DNA from: Rhododendron vialii
Lineage: Eukaryota > Streptophyta > Magnoliopsida > Ericales > Ericaceae
Assembly (NCBI RefSeq): GCF_030253575.1
Contig: NC_080557.1
Span: forward strand, 38,102,001-38,166,000
Direction of reading: 5' to 3'
Length of the DNA: 64,000 nucleotides
Part shown: one piece after another, positions 33,825 through 46,090 of the stretch
Layout of the letters: the number at the start of each line of letters is the position of its first letter
How positions within the stretch are numbered: the first letter of the stretch is position 1
Translations under genes and position numbers: made by a program
The notes under the pieces: model-generated
What the model was told of the DNA's origin: nothing
The model's input: the letters and a program-made list of their open reading frames with translations, nothing else
Database searches by the model: none

Positions 33825-36450
33825 TATTACTTATGCTTGCATAATGAAATTAACGAAAGTCCCTTCATATTTCAACATATTTTCTTGATTCACACAGCAT
33901 GTCTTCAAGCATTCATCATCTAAATAATATAATTTATTTGCATTAAACGGAATTAAACGGAGAAAAAAAGAAAGCCCCAAAACATTCATTGTGTACACTG
34001 GCAACTTTAGGATTTATTCTTTAATAGAGTCATTCGTGAATATTCAAAATTCAATTGCTTTACAGCATATAGTTTTACATCTCTCCCATTCAAAACCATA
34101 AGCGCAAGCTTTTAATTAAGTAAAATCCCATTTCAATGCATACGACTCAGAAGAATATATAACTGCTGTCAAATTTACGTAGTACCATAAACTTTTTCAA
34201 TCATATTTTTCTCCAACTAAAACCTATGAACCCTTTTAGTTTCTATCATGCTAGATTTGTATGGGAGATCGAAAACCTCAATTATAGATGCTATATTTGG
34301 AGACACAAAAATATACCAAAAAAAGAAGACGAAAGGACTATATTTTTGGGTTTTTTATTCTGAATGCACATTTAGATTCTCTGACTGCAATTCCTTTTTA
34401 CTCAATCATACTTTTTGTGGCTCCTGAAATTGGAAATGTGGGTTGGAGTTGCTTCAATAGAAAAATATTGAGCTTTTCAATTCTTCCTTATCGCAGTTAG
34501 CATCACTAAACTAAAGAGTTCTAGTCGGGATTATGGAATCCCCAGTTGGCCACCTCGCATTAATGAACACAAACTTATCCAGCAATCTTTCCCCAAAGAA
34601 ACTCCTGCGATTGTCGATCAAGAGGGAATTCCACAATTGACTTCTCATATTGTGCCTTCTAATCAAGCCTTGACGGCTACCGTTGACACAAATAGTGTTG
34701 TTGAAAAGGAAATTCCATCGTCGCAGTTTTTGCCTACAGCTCAACAAGTGGACCCTGATGCGGGTGTTGGCAACAATGAAGCTGAGGCAAGTAGAGTGGG
34801 GATTGAGGGAACATGTGAGGCTGTAATGGAAGAGGCCCAATTGAATTCAGGGGGTTTTGGCAACAATGAAGCTGAGACAATTGGGGTGGGTATTGAGGGA
34901 ACAAGGGAGGCTGTAATGGAAAAGGCCCAATTGAATTTAGGGTGTTTGGGAAAAAAAGTGAAAAGGAAGGTAAATACCTTAGGAGGAGAGAGGGGTAACA
35001 ACAGAACTACTGGAGTTAGAATTGCAATTCCAGAAGAAGATATCTTACAAACTAAGGGAATGCGTCTTATAGATGCTGCGAAGCATCTCGAAGGTATGCA
35101 TAAATATAGTTCTTCAACAAATGAAAATCTCAATCTTTGTTGGTAGTATCTTGCTTATTGTTCCCAACTGGATAGATTTTTCTCTCAAAAACAACAAAAA
35201 AAACATTTCAGAATCTGTCTTGCTTCAACCATGCTCTCTATATGGTTGCATCAAAATGGAGACCTCAATTTGAGTTTCCATATTTGAAGACTCAACTCAA
35301 AAATGGATACATTAGTAACTAAAAATATGCTCAATTCCAAGAGGATGTATATGAATTTTAGTAATTTTTGGTGGCTTCTAATTGATCTCATTTTAAAAAA
35401 GGGGTTTGTGTCGAGCATCTAATGTGATTTGTAAGTGGTATAAATGACTCAATACTTATGATATCTAAACTTAAAGGTAATTGTCATTCAAAACTAGGAC
35501 CGGCTCATAGTCAAATGGTTTGGATTGGTCCGGTTCATAAGTTTGGTTCTTGAAACATTAAATCCTCACAACTTGGTTTGATTTTTAGTTTAGTACAAAA
35601 CCGAACTAAGGCGTGCCATGTTCACCACTTTTAAGTGAGAAATGTGTATAACCTTTTTTGAACGGCTTTTTTCAGTTTTTTTGAACGGCAGAAATGTGTA
35701 TCAAAAAGAATAGGTAACATTAAAGCAGTATAGTAATTACTTTCTTTTTGGATCTAGTGTACTAATTACTTTGAAAATGATACCAATATCCCATATATAT
35801 TCAACAAGGGAATTTGATTTTCCCAAAGAAAGTATTGGATCTTTAAAAGTAGAGACTACAGATGGAATTGAAATTTGTGATTCAACTTAAAGCATGTGAA
35901 TAGTTGTACGATTTAAATGTACTTTTTGAAATAAGAGTTAAAATTTTGAAGTCGAGTTACTCACGTAGAAGAATTTTGAGCTTCTTGATTCATATTTTTT
36001 GCAGTTAGCAAATCTACGCTTAAGCAAATCTGTCGGGACTATGGTATCGATAGATGGCCACCTCGCAAGGAACAAGAACTTATCAGTCAATCTCGCCCCA
36101 ACAAATCTCCCACGATTGTTGATCAAGAGCAAATCCCACAATTGAATTCTGATATGTTGCTGCCTTCTAATCAAGTCCCGGCTACTAGTGATACATATAG
36201 TGTGAAGGTAAAGGTAAGGTGTGAAGAAGGAACCATAATGTTTCGGTTTTCTTGTCCATGGCGAAAGGTAGAGCTGGAACAACAAGTGAAAGAGAGGCTA
36301 TTGTTCGAGGCTAGAACTTACAAAATCGAGTACAAAGATGAGGATGATGAGTTGATTTTAATAAATTGTGATAAGGATTTAGAGGAATGTATCTCCAGTT
36401 CTAGCGCGGGTGGCAGCCGTTGGATTGAGCTATTTCTTAAACTAAAGTAG

Positions 36451-36764
36451 CTCATGATTTCGCTTTGACCAACTTTAATAATGGTACTTGAGCATTTACC
36501 CTTCTTAATTTTACTTTAGAAGTGTTTGGTTATGCAGTCAAACTGTTGGACGTCTCCAGATCTATTGCATCGGAGAAGCGCATTTACAGATTATCCAACA
36601 GCTTGGTATTGGAGTTGTTGTTGCTGTAGTTTGAAAATTTAGTGCTTCATATATATGGTACTATGTTTTTCGCTATGTTCTCCAATTATGGGTTTGCGAT
36701 TTTTTAGTTTTGTTGAGCTATTTTTTAGTACTACATGCTAGGATTACTTTGTCTTATAATAGAA
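36451..36764 (+). other. 3' flank of gene A
   Basis: This stretch matches 55454-55830 of unit B closely (AACTTTAAT, AGAAGTGTTTGGTTATGCAG, CATCGGAGAAG). It is probably the 3' UTR and trailer. The flank is interrupted at 36764 by the Helitron and resumes at 39671. Confidence 0.8.
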
Positions 36765-39124
36765 CTAGCGAATGCCCGTGCCTGAAGGCACGGTTCAAAC
36801 GATCAACACATGTAAATAAATTATGGACTCGCATGCAATATATCAACTCCTACTCAATGAATCCAATTATGCAAAAAACAATAACTTAAGCATATTCATT
36901 GACCTGTTTAACTTGAATCAGCAAATAAAGAACAAACAATTTTCTAATCCCTTTTGCTAGAACTTTAGTACTTCTGTTTAAGAACAGAAAAATATAAATA
37001 TAAATTGGTCAACCATATAAATCATCCACCCATTAGAGTAACACAACATGAAAATAAAACTTGAATTTCAGAGGTCCTAAAAGGAAAATGAAGTCTAAAA
37101 CAGGATCATATATAGTAATGGTGCATCAAATGTACAATTTATTTCTCACTTTACCCCCTCCTTTTTCTACTTGAAACATTTAGTTCTTTGTACATAACTA
37201 TTATCAAATGAAAAGGAAAACATTCAGTTGATCTCTGGTTCTTTGGCATGGTGCGTATGGCATATATGTTCACAACTAATGAGTGAGGACATAGTATCTC
37301 TTAGTCACCAACCATCTAACCTTTTTGTCCTTTAATCGTCCAACAAATTCATTCTGTTAAACCAAGAAGCAACTTCCTGTACAGTGGAATGCAACCAAGG
37401 AAGAAAACATCTATATAATACGTGTGGTTGGAGTTGAGGTACGTATTAAACCTAGACTTACACAACCGTCCCATACTGATAAAATGGGTGTAGAGATCTA
37501 TCCGATGCAATACACAAATGCAAAAAGGGATTAAGTGAATTTAAAAGATGTAAAAGCTAGCATAGAAGTCAATTATCTAAATAACAACATCTGCATGTAA
37601 CAAACAAAACCCACGATATAATCAATACTCTTAACAAAGAAACCCAAAAATTAAGTACCTTTGAGTACATTAGGAACCCAAAGTTAACAGAACTACATCA
37701 AAGAATATTTCTTTTATCAGTGACAACAACTTTTACACCTGTGATCCTTGCTTGGCCTTTCCAAAATGAAAGCATGCTTCGACTGAGCTTTAAGCACTGC
37801 AACAAATTTTGTCGGTAACACTTACATTAACTCAAAGCCAGAGTATGTCAACATTAACAGCTAAAGCCATACTAATATCATTAAAAAAAAAGGTTAGAAG
37901 AGCAACTTACCAAAAAGGATCTCTGATTATACCAACACAATTTCATAAGAATAGGAGCTTTGCAAGAAAGATTGGTGGTGGAATGCGGATCATCCACCAA
38001 AAGCACTTCCACTCTTTCCATGTTACCCCTACAATGGTAGAATCAACGCAGATTGTTAGAGTGCTAGAAAATGTGAACCTCTTGCAACTCCAGAATAATT
38101 ATAACGCATGGGGAAAACACCCTAATCAACATCTACAAATTAACACCCAAGCCTCACTTTCAAATCTCAAGACAAAAGCTAAAAGGTAAGGGAGATGCCT
38201 ACTTGTCTTGAGTTGATTCACTTAACCGGTTTAAAATTCACTAACCCATATTAGTTAAAAAAATGAGAAAATGAATTAAAGTTATAGATTATAGCAAGAA
38301 TCGAATTGCTAAAACATTTTTTTCCCTTACCTGACTTTGTCTCGGATTGAATTTTGGTTCTCGGTTTGTGCGGAAGTTTGAAACCTGCAACATTTTCGAA
38401 AGAGGAAAAAAACAAAGTAGCTAGCTCTATTCAATAGCTAAAATGCACAGGTCTATTATATTCAAATTAACATTAACCGTATAAGCTCCAACCCTCAATA
38501 TCAAATTCCGTGCTTTGTAATTTTCGGGCATTGTAAAATACACGAACATTACCCATAAACTACTTATGGAGATTTGGCCAATACGAACTAATGGGAACAA
38601 AGCTATACTAATGCAATACAAAAGTAGACCATCTTTTTTTTTTCTCCGAAAATTGCAAAATGATAATATTAGAATTATCTATCAAATTGACTTAGACTTA
38701 TCTATCAAAATTCAATCAAGCAAAGAGTCAGCGAATTTGATGTACTGTTTAACCTTTCGTTGAATTTCCCTTTCTCCTCTCCCCGTTTATAATAAAATTT
38801 TGCCTATAAAAAAAAAGTCAGCGAATTTATGTTGGTATGAATGTGTGTGTGAGAGAAAGAAAGAGGGAGAACTCACCTTCAAAATTAGAGTCAATTTGAA
38901 CACAAACCTGTAAATACAATAAAGTTTGATAAGATTAAAAAAAATCCACAAAATCTTTCTAATTAGGATTTTCAACACACCGATTGGCATTTCTCCATGG
39001 CTTCCCCCGTAACACATCACAATTTCTCTATTGGTTCTTCCATCGGATTTTCCATAGGGATTTTTTTTACCTTCGATTGGCACCTTGAATCGAATAGGGT
39101 TGCTTTTGAACAGGTAACACATTG

Positions 39125-39178
<54 letters not shown>

Positions 39179-39670
39179 TGTGTGTTTCATGTTTGGGAAA
39201 TGGTTTTATTACCTTTTTTGAGTTCCAACCTTTGATAAGTTTACCATAATGGTATTTGAAACAGCAGAAGATTTGGAAAAAATGTGTTTATTCGGAAATA
39301 AAAGGTATAATCAAAACGTATGCCTTCTAGCTAGCCAAAATATAGAAGGTATGATTGTACCATCCTTTCCAAATATTTGTACAATCATTTCCAAATATAC
39401 CAATCCCATGGTAAAAAATATACGCATTTGAAAACTCCCCTCCCATATTATATTGATATCGAATATTGATTCCTTCTATATATAGATGGGTTCAGATTTT
39501 CATTCCTTTTATTCCTTTAATTCTGATTCATCTAATTCTATATCAGGGAAACATTTAAGATTAAAAAAGGAATATAGAATGGAGGGTGGAGATTTATGCA
39601 GAAGGAGGGGACAAATCTGGATCGTTGGTTGTCTTTTGGATTCAAACACAACTCTGTTTTATTATATAGA
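36765..39670 (-). mobile_element. Helitron (2906 bp) with empty site in unit B
   Basis: On the minus strand the element starts TCTATATAATAAAACAG at 39670. It ends with hairpin CCGTGCC-TTCA-GGCACGG (within 36774-36792), GCATTCG and CTAG at 36768-36765, followed by T. Unit B reads AATAGAATTCTCCATGC at the site (about 55822-55838), exactly the two flanks joined between A and T. There is no Rep/helicase ORF. It contains a piece resembling 19945-20060 and a (GA)n run. Open stretches within it (37809-38189, 39486-39716) have no recognisable domains. Confidence 0.92.
39128..39184. repeat. (GA)n(TG)n microsatellite
   Basis: An AG run of about 48 bp turns into TGTGTGTG. It lies inside the Helitron. 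Confidence 0.95.
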
Positions 39671-40240
39671 TTCTCCATGCTCACGTAATTTGTGGATCTC
39701 CCACCATAACGCTTGATGTGTGATTGAAAAGTTATTTGAGTATGGAGTATATTTTCGACCTTGTTCGAGAGAGAAAGCACACAAGGACCGCAACTTGATA
39801 ACAAAAAGGTAAACAAGACACAGAAACTCAAACCAATAACTGATCTAAACAAACCTCTGACAAAAAACTTCACTCTATACAACTAACTTTACCTATCCAG
39901 ATGCTAGAAATAGCACATCTCATAAGAATAAGTTATCGGATGAATAACTAAATTATGGAAAACCTTTGTCTACTTCTAGATCAACTAAACTTTTGTTCTT
40001 CTTCTCTTCCAAAAGAAAAAAACTTTTGCTCTTCTGATACTTTCTCTTCTCCGAACACAATGATCTTCTCTATATCAACGTTAACATGGGATCATGCAAT
40101 ATTTTCGTCTTTGTTTGTCTTTTGTCGGTAACATTTGTTAAGATCCTACGGAGTATCTTCGTTCGTCTTCCAATGGTAATATTTGATGTGGGATCCAAAA
40201 GCCACGTGAGTATTCGTATTTTCGTCTTTGCTTGATAGGG
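39671..40240 (+). other. Unit A flank resumed after the Helitron
   Basis: It matches 55831-56330 of unit B (TTCTCCATGCTCAC, GACCGCAACTTGATAACAAAAA, TTTTGTTCTTCTT-TCTTCC). No gene is supported. Homology fades near 40240. Confidence 0.8.
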
Positions 40241-40849
40241 AAAGCACCTGAGCAGAGACGGATATAGGTTAGGGCATAGGGGGGCTTTTGAGGTTTTTTT
40301 TTTTTAAATTAGTTGTTTTTTTGTTTGTTAAAAACACCTAGATATTGTAGTTTGTATTATGCGTCATTTAAACATTTAAATTATTTAAGAATGTGTTCGT
40401 TTTAATTGGGTTCCAAAATCCAATTTTTTTCTCTGCACACGGTCTCTTATAAGTTTTTTCTTCAATTATTAATCTCATATCTCTTTTCACTCATTACCTA
40501 AAAAACCTTGGTAGGTCGTTTTTCACACCAAAAATAAATAATTAAAACTGAGCAAAAATCTCAATTCAAATAGAACAGTGGTTTAAGTCCAGGTATCGTA
40601 CCACGGAGATCAAGAGGCTAAGTTGTTGTATTTATAAAATTAATTCGAGTGATTGGATTTTGATTAACTAAAATTATCTAAGTAATTTAAAGCAAAAGAG
40701 ATGTTGAATTCAAATATGGAAAAAGGTCTTAGAGTTTCGAATCCACCCTAACTTCGTAACCAAGCGATTATGTTAATTTAAGAAACCGACTACCAAAACG
40801 ACATTGATTCACCAAAAGCTACAAACCCTAGTGATATCGTCAAGAAAAG
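40241..40849. other. Junction between units A and B
   Basis: The stretch at 40540-40840 (AAGTCCAGGTATCGTACCACGG ... and AATCCACCCTAACTTCGTAACC) resembles LTR-retrotransposon internal spacer, but no ends are visible. There is no coding frame. Confidence 0.35.
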
Positions 40850-40965
40850 GCCAACCGTAATACTGTGCCCCAATTCCAAAGCTAGCTGATGGAAATTGTA
40901 GTCAGATTTTTTTTCATTCCAATAGTTCTAGAGATTTGAGACTTCTTACATTGATTTTTATACAC
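40850..40965 (-). pseudogene. Second remnant of the PRAF/RLD relic (unit B)
   Basis: CCGTAATACTGTGCCCC-ATTCCAAAGCTAGCTGATGG matches 26274-26313, then jumps to sequence matching 26850-26895 (TCATTCCAATAGTTCTAGAGAT). About 540 bp of RCC1-coding sequence present in unit A is deleted here. This ties the large duplication to the PRAF locus. Confidence 0.8.
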
Positions 40966-41009
40966 ATAGAGAACACAAAAATGGGCCTAACTAATTTGCA
41001 CACAAATAT

Positions 41010-41295
41010 AAGCAATGTGGCTTCTTTTTTTGGTCTTTATTTATTTTTTTCGTATTTGTTAATTTTTGAGAATTATTATTTTTTTCATGACTAGAGGAAT
41101 CTAAAAGGTAAAAAATTACGATCCAAACCCAATTTTTTTTTAAAAGTCGCTTATTTCGTCCTTATTTATAAAATTATGGGTTTCGATGCTAATTTTTTAA
41201 TTTTTAGATTCTTCTCATCATGATAAAGCAATAATCTAAAAAAAATTGACAAAAAATAAACAAATAAAAAATTATAATCAAAATAGATTATTTAG
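41010..41295. repeat. Foldback MITE, unit B copy
   Basis: Close match to 26955-27245, with arms around a centre near 41140. It is followed by GCCAAACAAGGCCTTACTAGTGCC, which is absent from unit A where the caulimovirid relic abuts. Confidence 0.8.
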
Positions 41296-42900
41296 CCAAA
41301 CAAGGCCTTACTAGTGCCGGCCGCGGTAGACTGGTTGTCATATTTTACACGATCTGATCATATACAACTCACAGCCTTTATTAACTACTTTAGGGTTCCA
41401 ATCAATTTAGGTTATTTTTCTATAAAAAATTACAAGTTCTTATGGATTTGGCCTCGCTCTCACCAAACTATACTTTGGTACAATTCGTGTGCTTGCAAAT
41501 TACTACCACTGCCATTGTGTCTCGTTTGCTACGAGGGCTGTGTCATTTTGAATGTTTTGATCCTTTGGCGAAGTTCACAAGGCCAAATCAATTGTCTCTT
41601 AAGAAATGAAGTCAAAGAAGGCTATTTCTCTTCAAGAACAAAATGGGAACGAACCGCCTCCCCCCACTTCATTACTCTTTTTGAAAAGTAGTCAAGTGTT
41701 GTAACCCTAGTCAAAAAGGTCTAGAGCTCGAAGAATAAGAAATTACCTAGTGGATTCCCCGGACTCCTCATTGAAACCGCTGGCTTTCTCGCTTCATCAC
41801 GAAAATTACTAGGTGTGGTTATCAAGTTTTTTGAATCTATTACTCCTTCCGTCTCAATTTAATAGTCTCTCGTTTTATTTTAATCGGATAAAAAATTAGT
41901 TATATTTTTAAATCGGTAATAAATTTTATATTCAATATGGATCTTATTTGATAAATCTCGATTAAAACTATAATGCATTGTTTTCAAAATCACGTAAAAT
42001 ATTATAAATTACAAGATTTAATCAATTGAAAAGTGGCACGAACTCTCAAAGAGGACAATTAAATTGGGACGGCGGGAGTAATTTGATATTCAAAATTGCT
42101 TGTTTTTTAAAATTTTTCTAGAACATCATTTATGTCAAAAATGATATCGATCACCCAATCCCGTTTGACATGTCTTAGGAACACACTTATATTAGGAAAA
42201 TAAAATATTTGAACGCCATACATCATGTAATTGTACGTTGTACAAGCGTTTAATTAGTTAGTTTTGTGCAGTGTTAGTATTGAGGTATGCAATTTATCAA
42301 TCATGTTATAACATACCCATCATAACTATCTTTATTAAGATTGTGGGGCTTTCCTTAAACTGAATTTGATTATTCTTCATCAAAATGTAAACTTCGTGCG
42401 GTTACAATGGACATGTAATTTAGAAATCCAAATAATAAATATGTACACCTCAATAAATAAATAAAAAAAGTTTAACCAAAAGAAGTATTCAACCAATAAA
42501 TGCGTCTTAGGTAGTAGCACGCGCATAACTACATTATATTGTGCAAGCAAAACGCCTTAAAAAACAGGCACCTATGTAAAATGATCTAATCTGTCCTTAT
42601 TCACACTAAACCAAATCGGAAAAAGAATTTCGCTTTTTCAAAAGTCATTTTACCTCAAAAGTTAGCATCACTGTCATTTGTTATCACCCTTTAAAATTTT
42701 AAAATAATAAGTGGAGAGATAATGAGAAAATTATCAAAAACCATGCCGGGAGAGAGGCTATGTTCTAGCAACCCAAGTAAAAACAAAGTCAGATGGGGTT
42801 ACAAGAATACCCCTCTCTGTCAGTAGAGTTTTCAGTAAGTTTTTTTTAAGTTATTACTGTCTTTCTTTCTACATGTCTCCATTTACCATCCCAAAACAAT
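41296..42900. repeat. Duplicated intergenic block of unit B
   Basis: 41305-41700 matches unit C (60055-60112 and 62047-62230). 41735-42900 matches unit A (29911-31480). It holds the Stowaway copy at 41843-42078. An open stretch at 41314-41691 has no domain features and is not called a gene. Confidence 0.8.
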
Positions 42901-43737
42901 TCTTTAAAAGAGGCCGTTTGTATCGGTGCCGGCCTCGACAATTGAGTTGTCCTGGCCCAACATCATTGCTTTGTTGCCCACTTTTAATTAAGTCATACAA
43001 AATAAAGAAATATACAAGTAAAAAAAAAAATTACATTGTTATTTTAGCTTAAATAACATCAAAATGTAAACCCCGGTTATAGTGCTATGTGATTAGCACA
43101 ATCCAATTCAAAGAAAATAAATTCTCCTCATATTTTTTGAAGCAAAATTTTGAATTGAGTCATCATACTTTATTTATCCAAAAACTTTGGGTCGTTCCAC
43201 TAATTTTTTGTTTTTGGACTTTTTAGTTGATAATGTGAGAAGAATGACCTGTCTCGAAAAGCATAAAAAGTTTTTAAAAAAAACCCCAAATGTCCAAAAA
43301 TGCTCTTAGTGGAATAGCGCCTCATTTTCAATTAAGATCATAGCTAATATCTTTAATCTCTCTTGTGAAATGATAGTTCGAAGGTAAAAATAAAATCCAT
43401 GTTAGCTCATTCGATTTATTTTGGTTATGACTTTTTTTAATCAAATGTAAGAACATATCACGCATGCATTACTTTGGGAAGTAAAAATTAAAAAGAAAAG
43501 GGAAGGTGTCGCCTTCCATTATCTCCATCCGTTACAAATTGACCGAATGAGACGACCGGGGCCTAATTATTGAAGGAATAACAAGTTTACGTGTCTTTTT
43601 GTCATTAGTTAAAATCCATGCGTTGTTTTGAGAATTCGTGTCAGCCCACTGAGCTAATGATAAGCATACTAAAAGACAAGAAAACATGTATTTCTGTGTA
43701 CTTTTTATACCCGTTAATACACATTCATACTTGTCAT
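42901..43737. other. Unit B-specific spacer
   Basis: This has no counterpart in unit A, which goes directly from the matching point to 31450 onward. AT-rich, no gene or element ends visible. Confidence 0.4.
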
Positions 43738-43740
43738 TTA

Positions 43741-44952
43741 GGGGTCGTTTGGATGCTGGCTTACCAAGGGGTGTTAACAATACCCCCATTTTAAGCCTGG
43801 TACCACAGCCGAAGTTCTGCTTTGGGAAGCAGTTTGACGCCTGGGATTATTTTCTCCCGTTCTTTGCTAACACTGGAGAAGGGGTATTCGAGGGTGTTGC
43901 CGATGGGTAGGATTTGAGGTGTCCATATCTTATACCCCCTAATCCCTCTTAAAAATTGACGAGAACACCCCTCCTTATCCCCCTTCTCCCAGCCAGCCCT
44001 AGCTTGTCATTTTAGTCGCAGTTGTTCTGCTTCTGTTCGAAGAGACGAGAGGGAAAGTTGAGCAAAAGCAAAAAAAATTAAGTGTTCCAAATTTCAATCC
44101 GTTTGAACCGATAGAAAAATTTTAGTTTTCTGATTATTTTATCCTAAATGGTATTAATTAAATTTTAAATATAGGATTCTTGTTGATTAGCCCTAAGAAA
44201 GTCATATAACCAAATATTTCTTATGGCTAACCAACGAGAGCCCTAAAGCCAAAAATTAATTATAATCATTTAGGATAAAATGATCAGAGAAATAGTATCT
44301 TTGCACTGATTCAAATTAATTGAAAATTAGAACACTTAATTTTTCAAGCTACAGTTTATATATTAAAAAATATAGTTAAAAAATTAAGTCTTCTAATTTT
44401 CAATCAGTTTGAACCGGTACGAAGATCCTATTTCTCTGATCGTTTTATCCTAAATGGTCATAATTAATTTTGGCTCCAGAGCTCTAGTTAGTTAGCCCTA
44501 AAAAATATTTGATTCTATAACTTTCTTAAGGCTAATCAACGAGAGCCATATAGTCAAAATTTAATTATGAACATTTGGAATTAAATGATCAAAAAAATAA
44601 AATCTTCCCACCCATTCAAACAGATTGAAATTTAGAACACTAAATTTTTTTTTTCAACACATTTATTCTAATTATAATGAAACTAACAAATTTTGTCATA
44701 AAACACTGCATAGGGGCAAAAAAGTCATTTAACAGCTTTTTACATCAATCTTCCGTCCTTATATCCCTACTTAATTCTTCATCCAAATCAAGTACTATTT
44801 TATCCTCCCTTTCTAATACATCATCCAAACTAAGTACTATTTAACACTCCTTCCATAAATGTGGAACATCCCTTATTAACCAATATCTCATACTATCCAA
44901 TCTCCCTTTTTACATAATACCCTCAAATCTAATCCCGCATTCAAACGAGCCC
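43741..44952. mobile_element. Harbinger-type non-autonomous element (1.2 kb) carrying two foldback MITEs
   Basis: Ends GGGGTCGTTTGGATGC and, inverted, GGGCTCGTTTGAATGC lie between TTA duplications (43738-43740, 44953-44955), the PIF/Harbinger signature. Inside are two related inverted-repeat elements (44077-44342 and 44382-44646) with ends AATTAAGTGTTCC and AAATTAAGTCTTC. No transposase is present. Confidence 0.8.
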
Positions 44953-45117
44953 TTAGAGAGAAGGGAAGGGAAAGAAAGGCTATTTTCGAGGAATATAAGG
45001 GTTATTTTCGTCATTTAAAGGGTAGAGCATCCACCTGCCAAAATACTCTCAGAAAACGTACAAAAGTTTTAAAAAGAAGGACCCACTTAATAGAAAGTCC
45101 AAAAGGCTTACGGTATA

Positions 45118-45332
45118 CTCCCTCCGTTCCATAATATTTGTCCGGTCCGCAAAACGGAGACGTAAAAATAATACTATTTTTGTAAGAAAAGTTGAAAAAA
45201 AATTCAACAATTTACTAGATCTCGACAAGTTCTTTTAACTTATGAAAAAAATTTAAATTTTTTCTCGAAAGAAATGCATTATTTTGTAGTCCTCGTTTCG
45301 CGGACCGGACAAATATTATGGGACAGAGGGAG
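45118..45332. mobile_element. Stowaway MITE
   Basis: Ends CTCCCTCCGTTCC and GGGACAGAGGGAG between TA duplications. It is related to the copy at 52020-52218 (shared GTCCGG/GTCTGAT-GCAAAACG region). Confidence 0.85.
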
Positions 45333-45676
45333 TATTTCTCCTAAAAGTAAAGGGAAATGATAGGTACAAAAAAAATTTACTCTAAAAGTATCTCGAAAAC
45401 AGCAATTAATGGTTGAGAATCATTTTGATAATTGTGTCACACACATCAAAGTGAATCTCAACCACTAGTTGATTTTTTCGGGGTAGTTTCGGAATAATTT
45501 TTCTTTGTACCTAGCATTTCTGAAAAGTAAAAGTATCATTATGGTCGCTTGTCACGTGTACCATTTGCTCTGACTGTTGTGTCTTTTTGAATCTTTTGGG
45601 ATCGAAAAGGTTCAAGAAGACAAAATCAATTCTGAAATAGGAGTCCAAGGTGAATAATAACAATGGTAGGAAACTT

Positions 45677-45996
45677 TGTTGTAACGAACGCTATAAACGC
45701 AAGCTAAGAACGAGAAATTGAAAAACTAAACAAAAAATCACAAAGACACAAGATATACGTGGTTCCCCAAGTTGGGTACGTCCACGGGCGAGGAGAGAGA
45801 GGATTCACTAACCAACGTGAAGAAGAGATACAAAGAGCCGGCTATGACCCGTAACTCGTCTAGAAAGACCACCAATATGACAGCCCCAAAAGGATACTAT
45901 AGAAGTTCCCCAAAAGCCCTATTTATAATAGGCTACAAAAGAATGAACAACATAATTAACCAATGTGGGACTAAAGAATACAAGGCATTCCCAACA
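45677..45996 (-). repeat. Copia LTR (3' LTR in element orientation)
   Basis: Differs from its partner by A for G in the ACAA-AAATC run and C for T near AAAGAATA-AAGG. Flanked on the left by AACTT. Confidence 0.97.
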
Positions 45997-46090
45997 ATTC
46001 TCCACCTTGACTTGAATTCCACCGAACCAAATCACCAAATATAGCTATCCCCTTCTAACCTCTCACTCGCCAAATGCCCCCGAGGGGCGA

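Larger units (their letters stand above)
32289..36450 (+). pseudogene. Gene A: tandem RWP-RK plus PB1 protein (NIN-like related), damaged
   Basis: Exon 1 starts at ATG 32289 (MELESDEPIEESFFEELN). Exon 2 material ends at 33108 with the first half of RWP-RK 1 (ILQAKGMCLKDAANHL). Exon 3, 34497-35093, has the second half (YGIPSWPPR, so RWP has become SWP), a twice-repeated acidic segment (GVGIEGT-EAVME-AQLN) and the first half of RWP-RK 2. Exon 4, 36005-36450, has STLKQICRDYGIDRWPPRK, then a PB1 domain with an acidic OPCA motif (YKDEDDELILINCDKDLEECI-like) and TAG. About 660 bp of exon 1 present in gene B is missing, replaced by an inverted-repeat insertion. A TGA at 33033-33035 interrupts RWP-RK 1. 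RWP-RK binds DNA and PB1 pairs such regulators. A shorter product from an internal start is possible. Confidence 0.75.
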
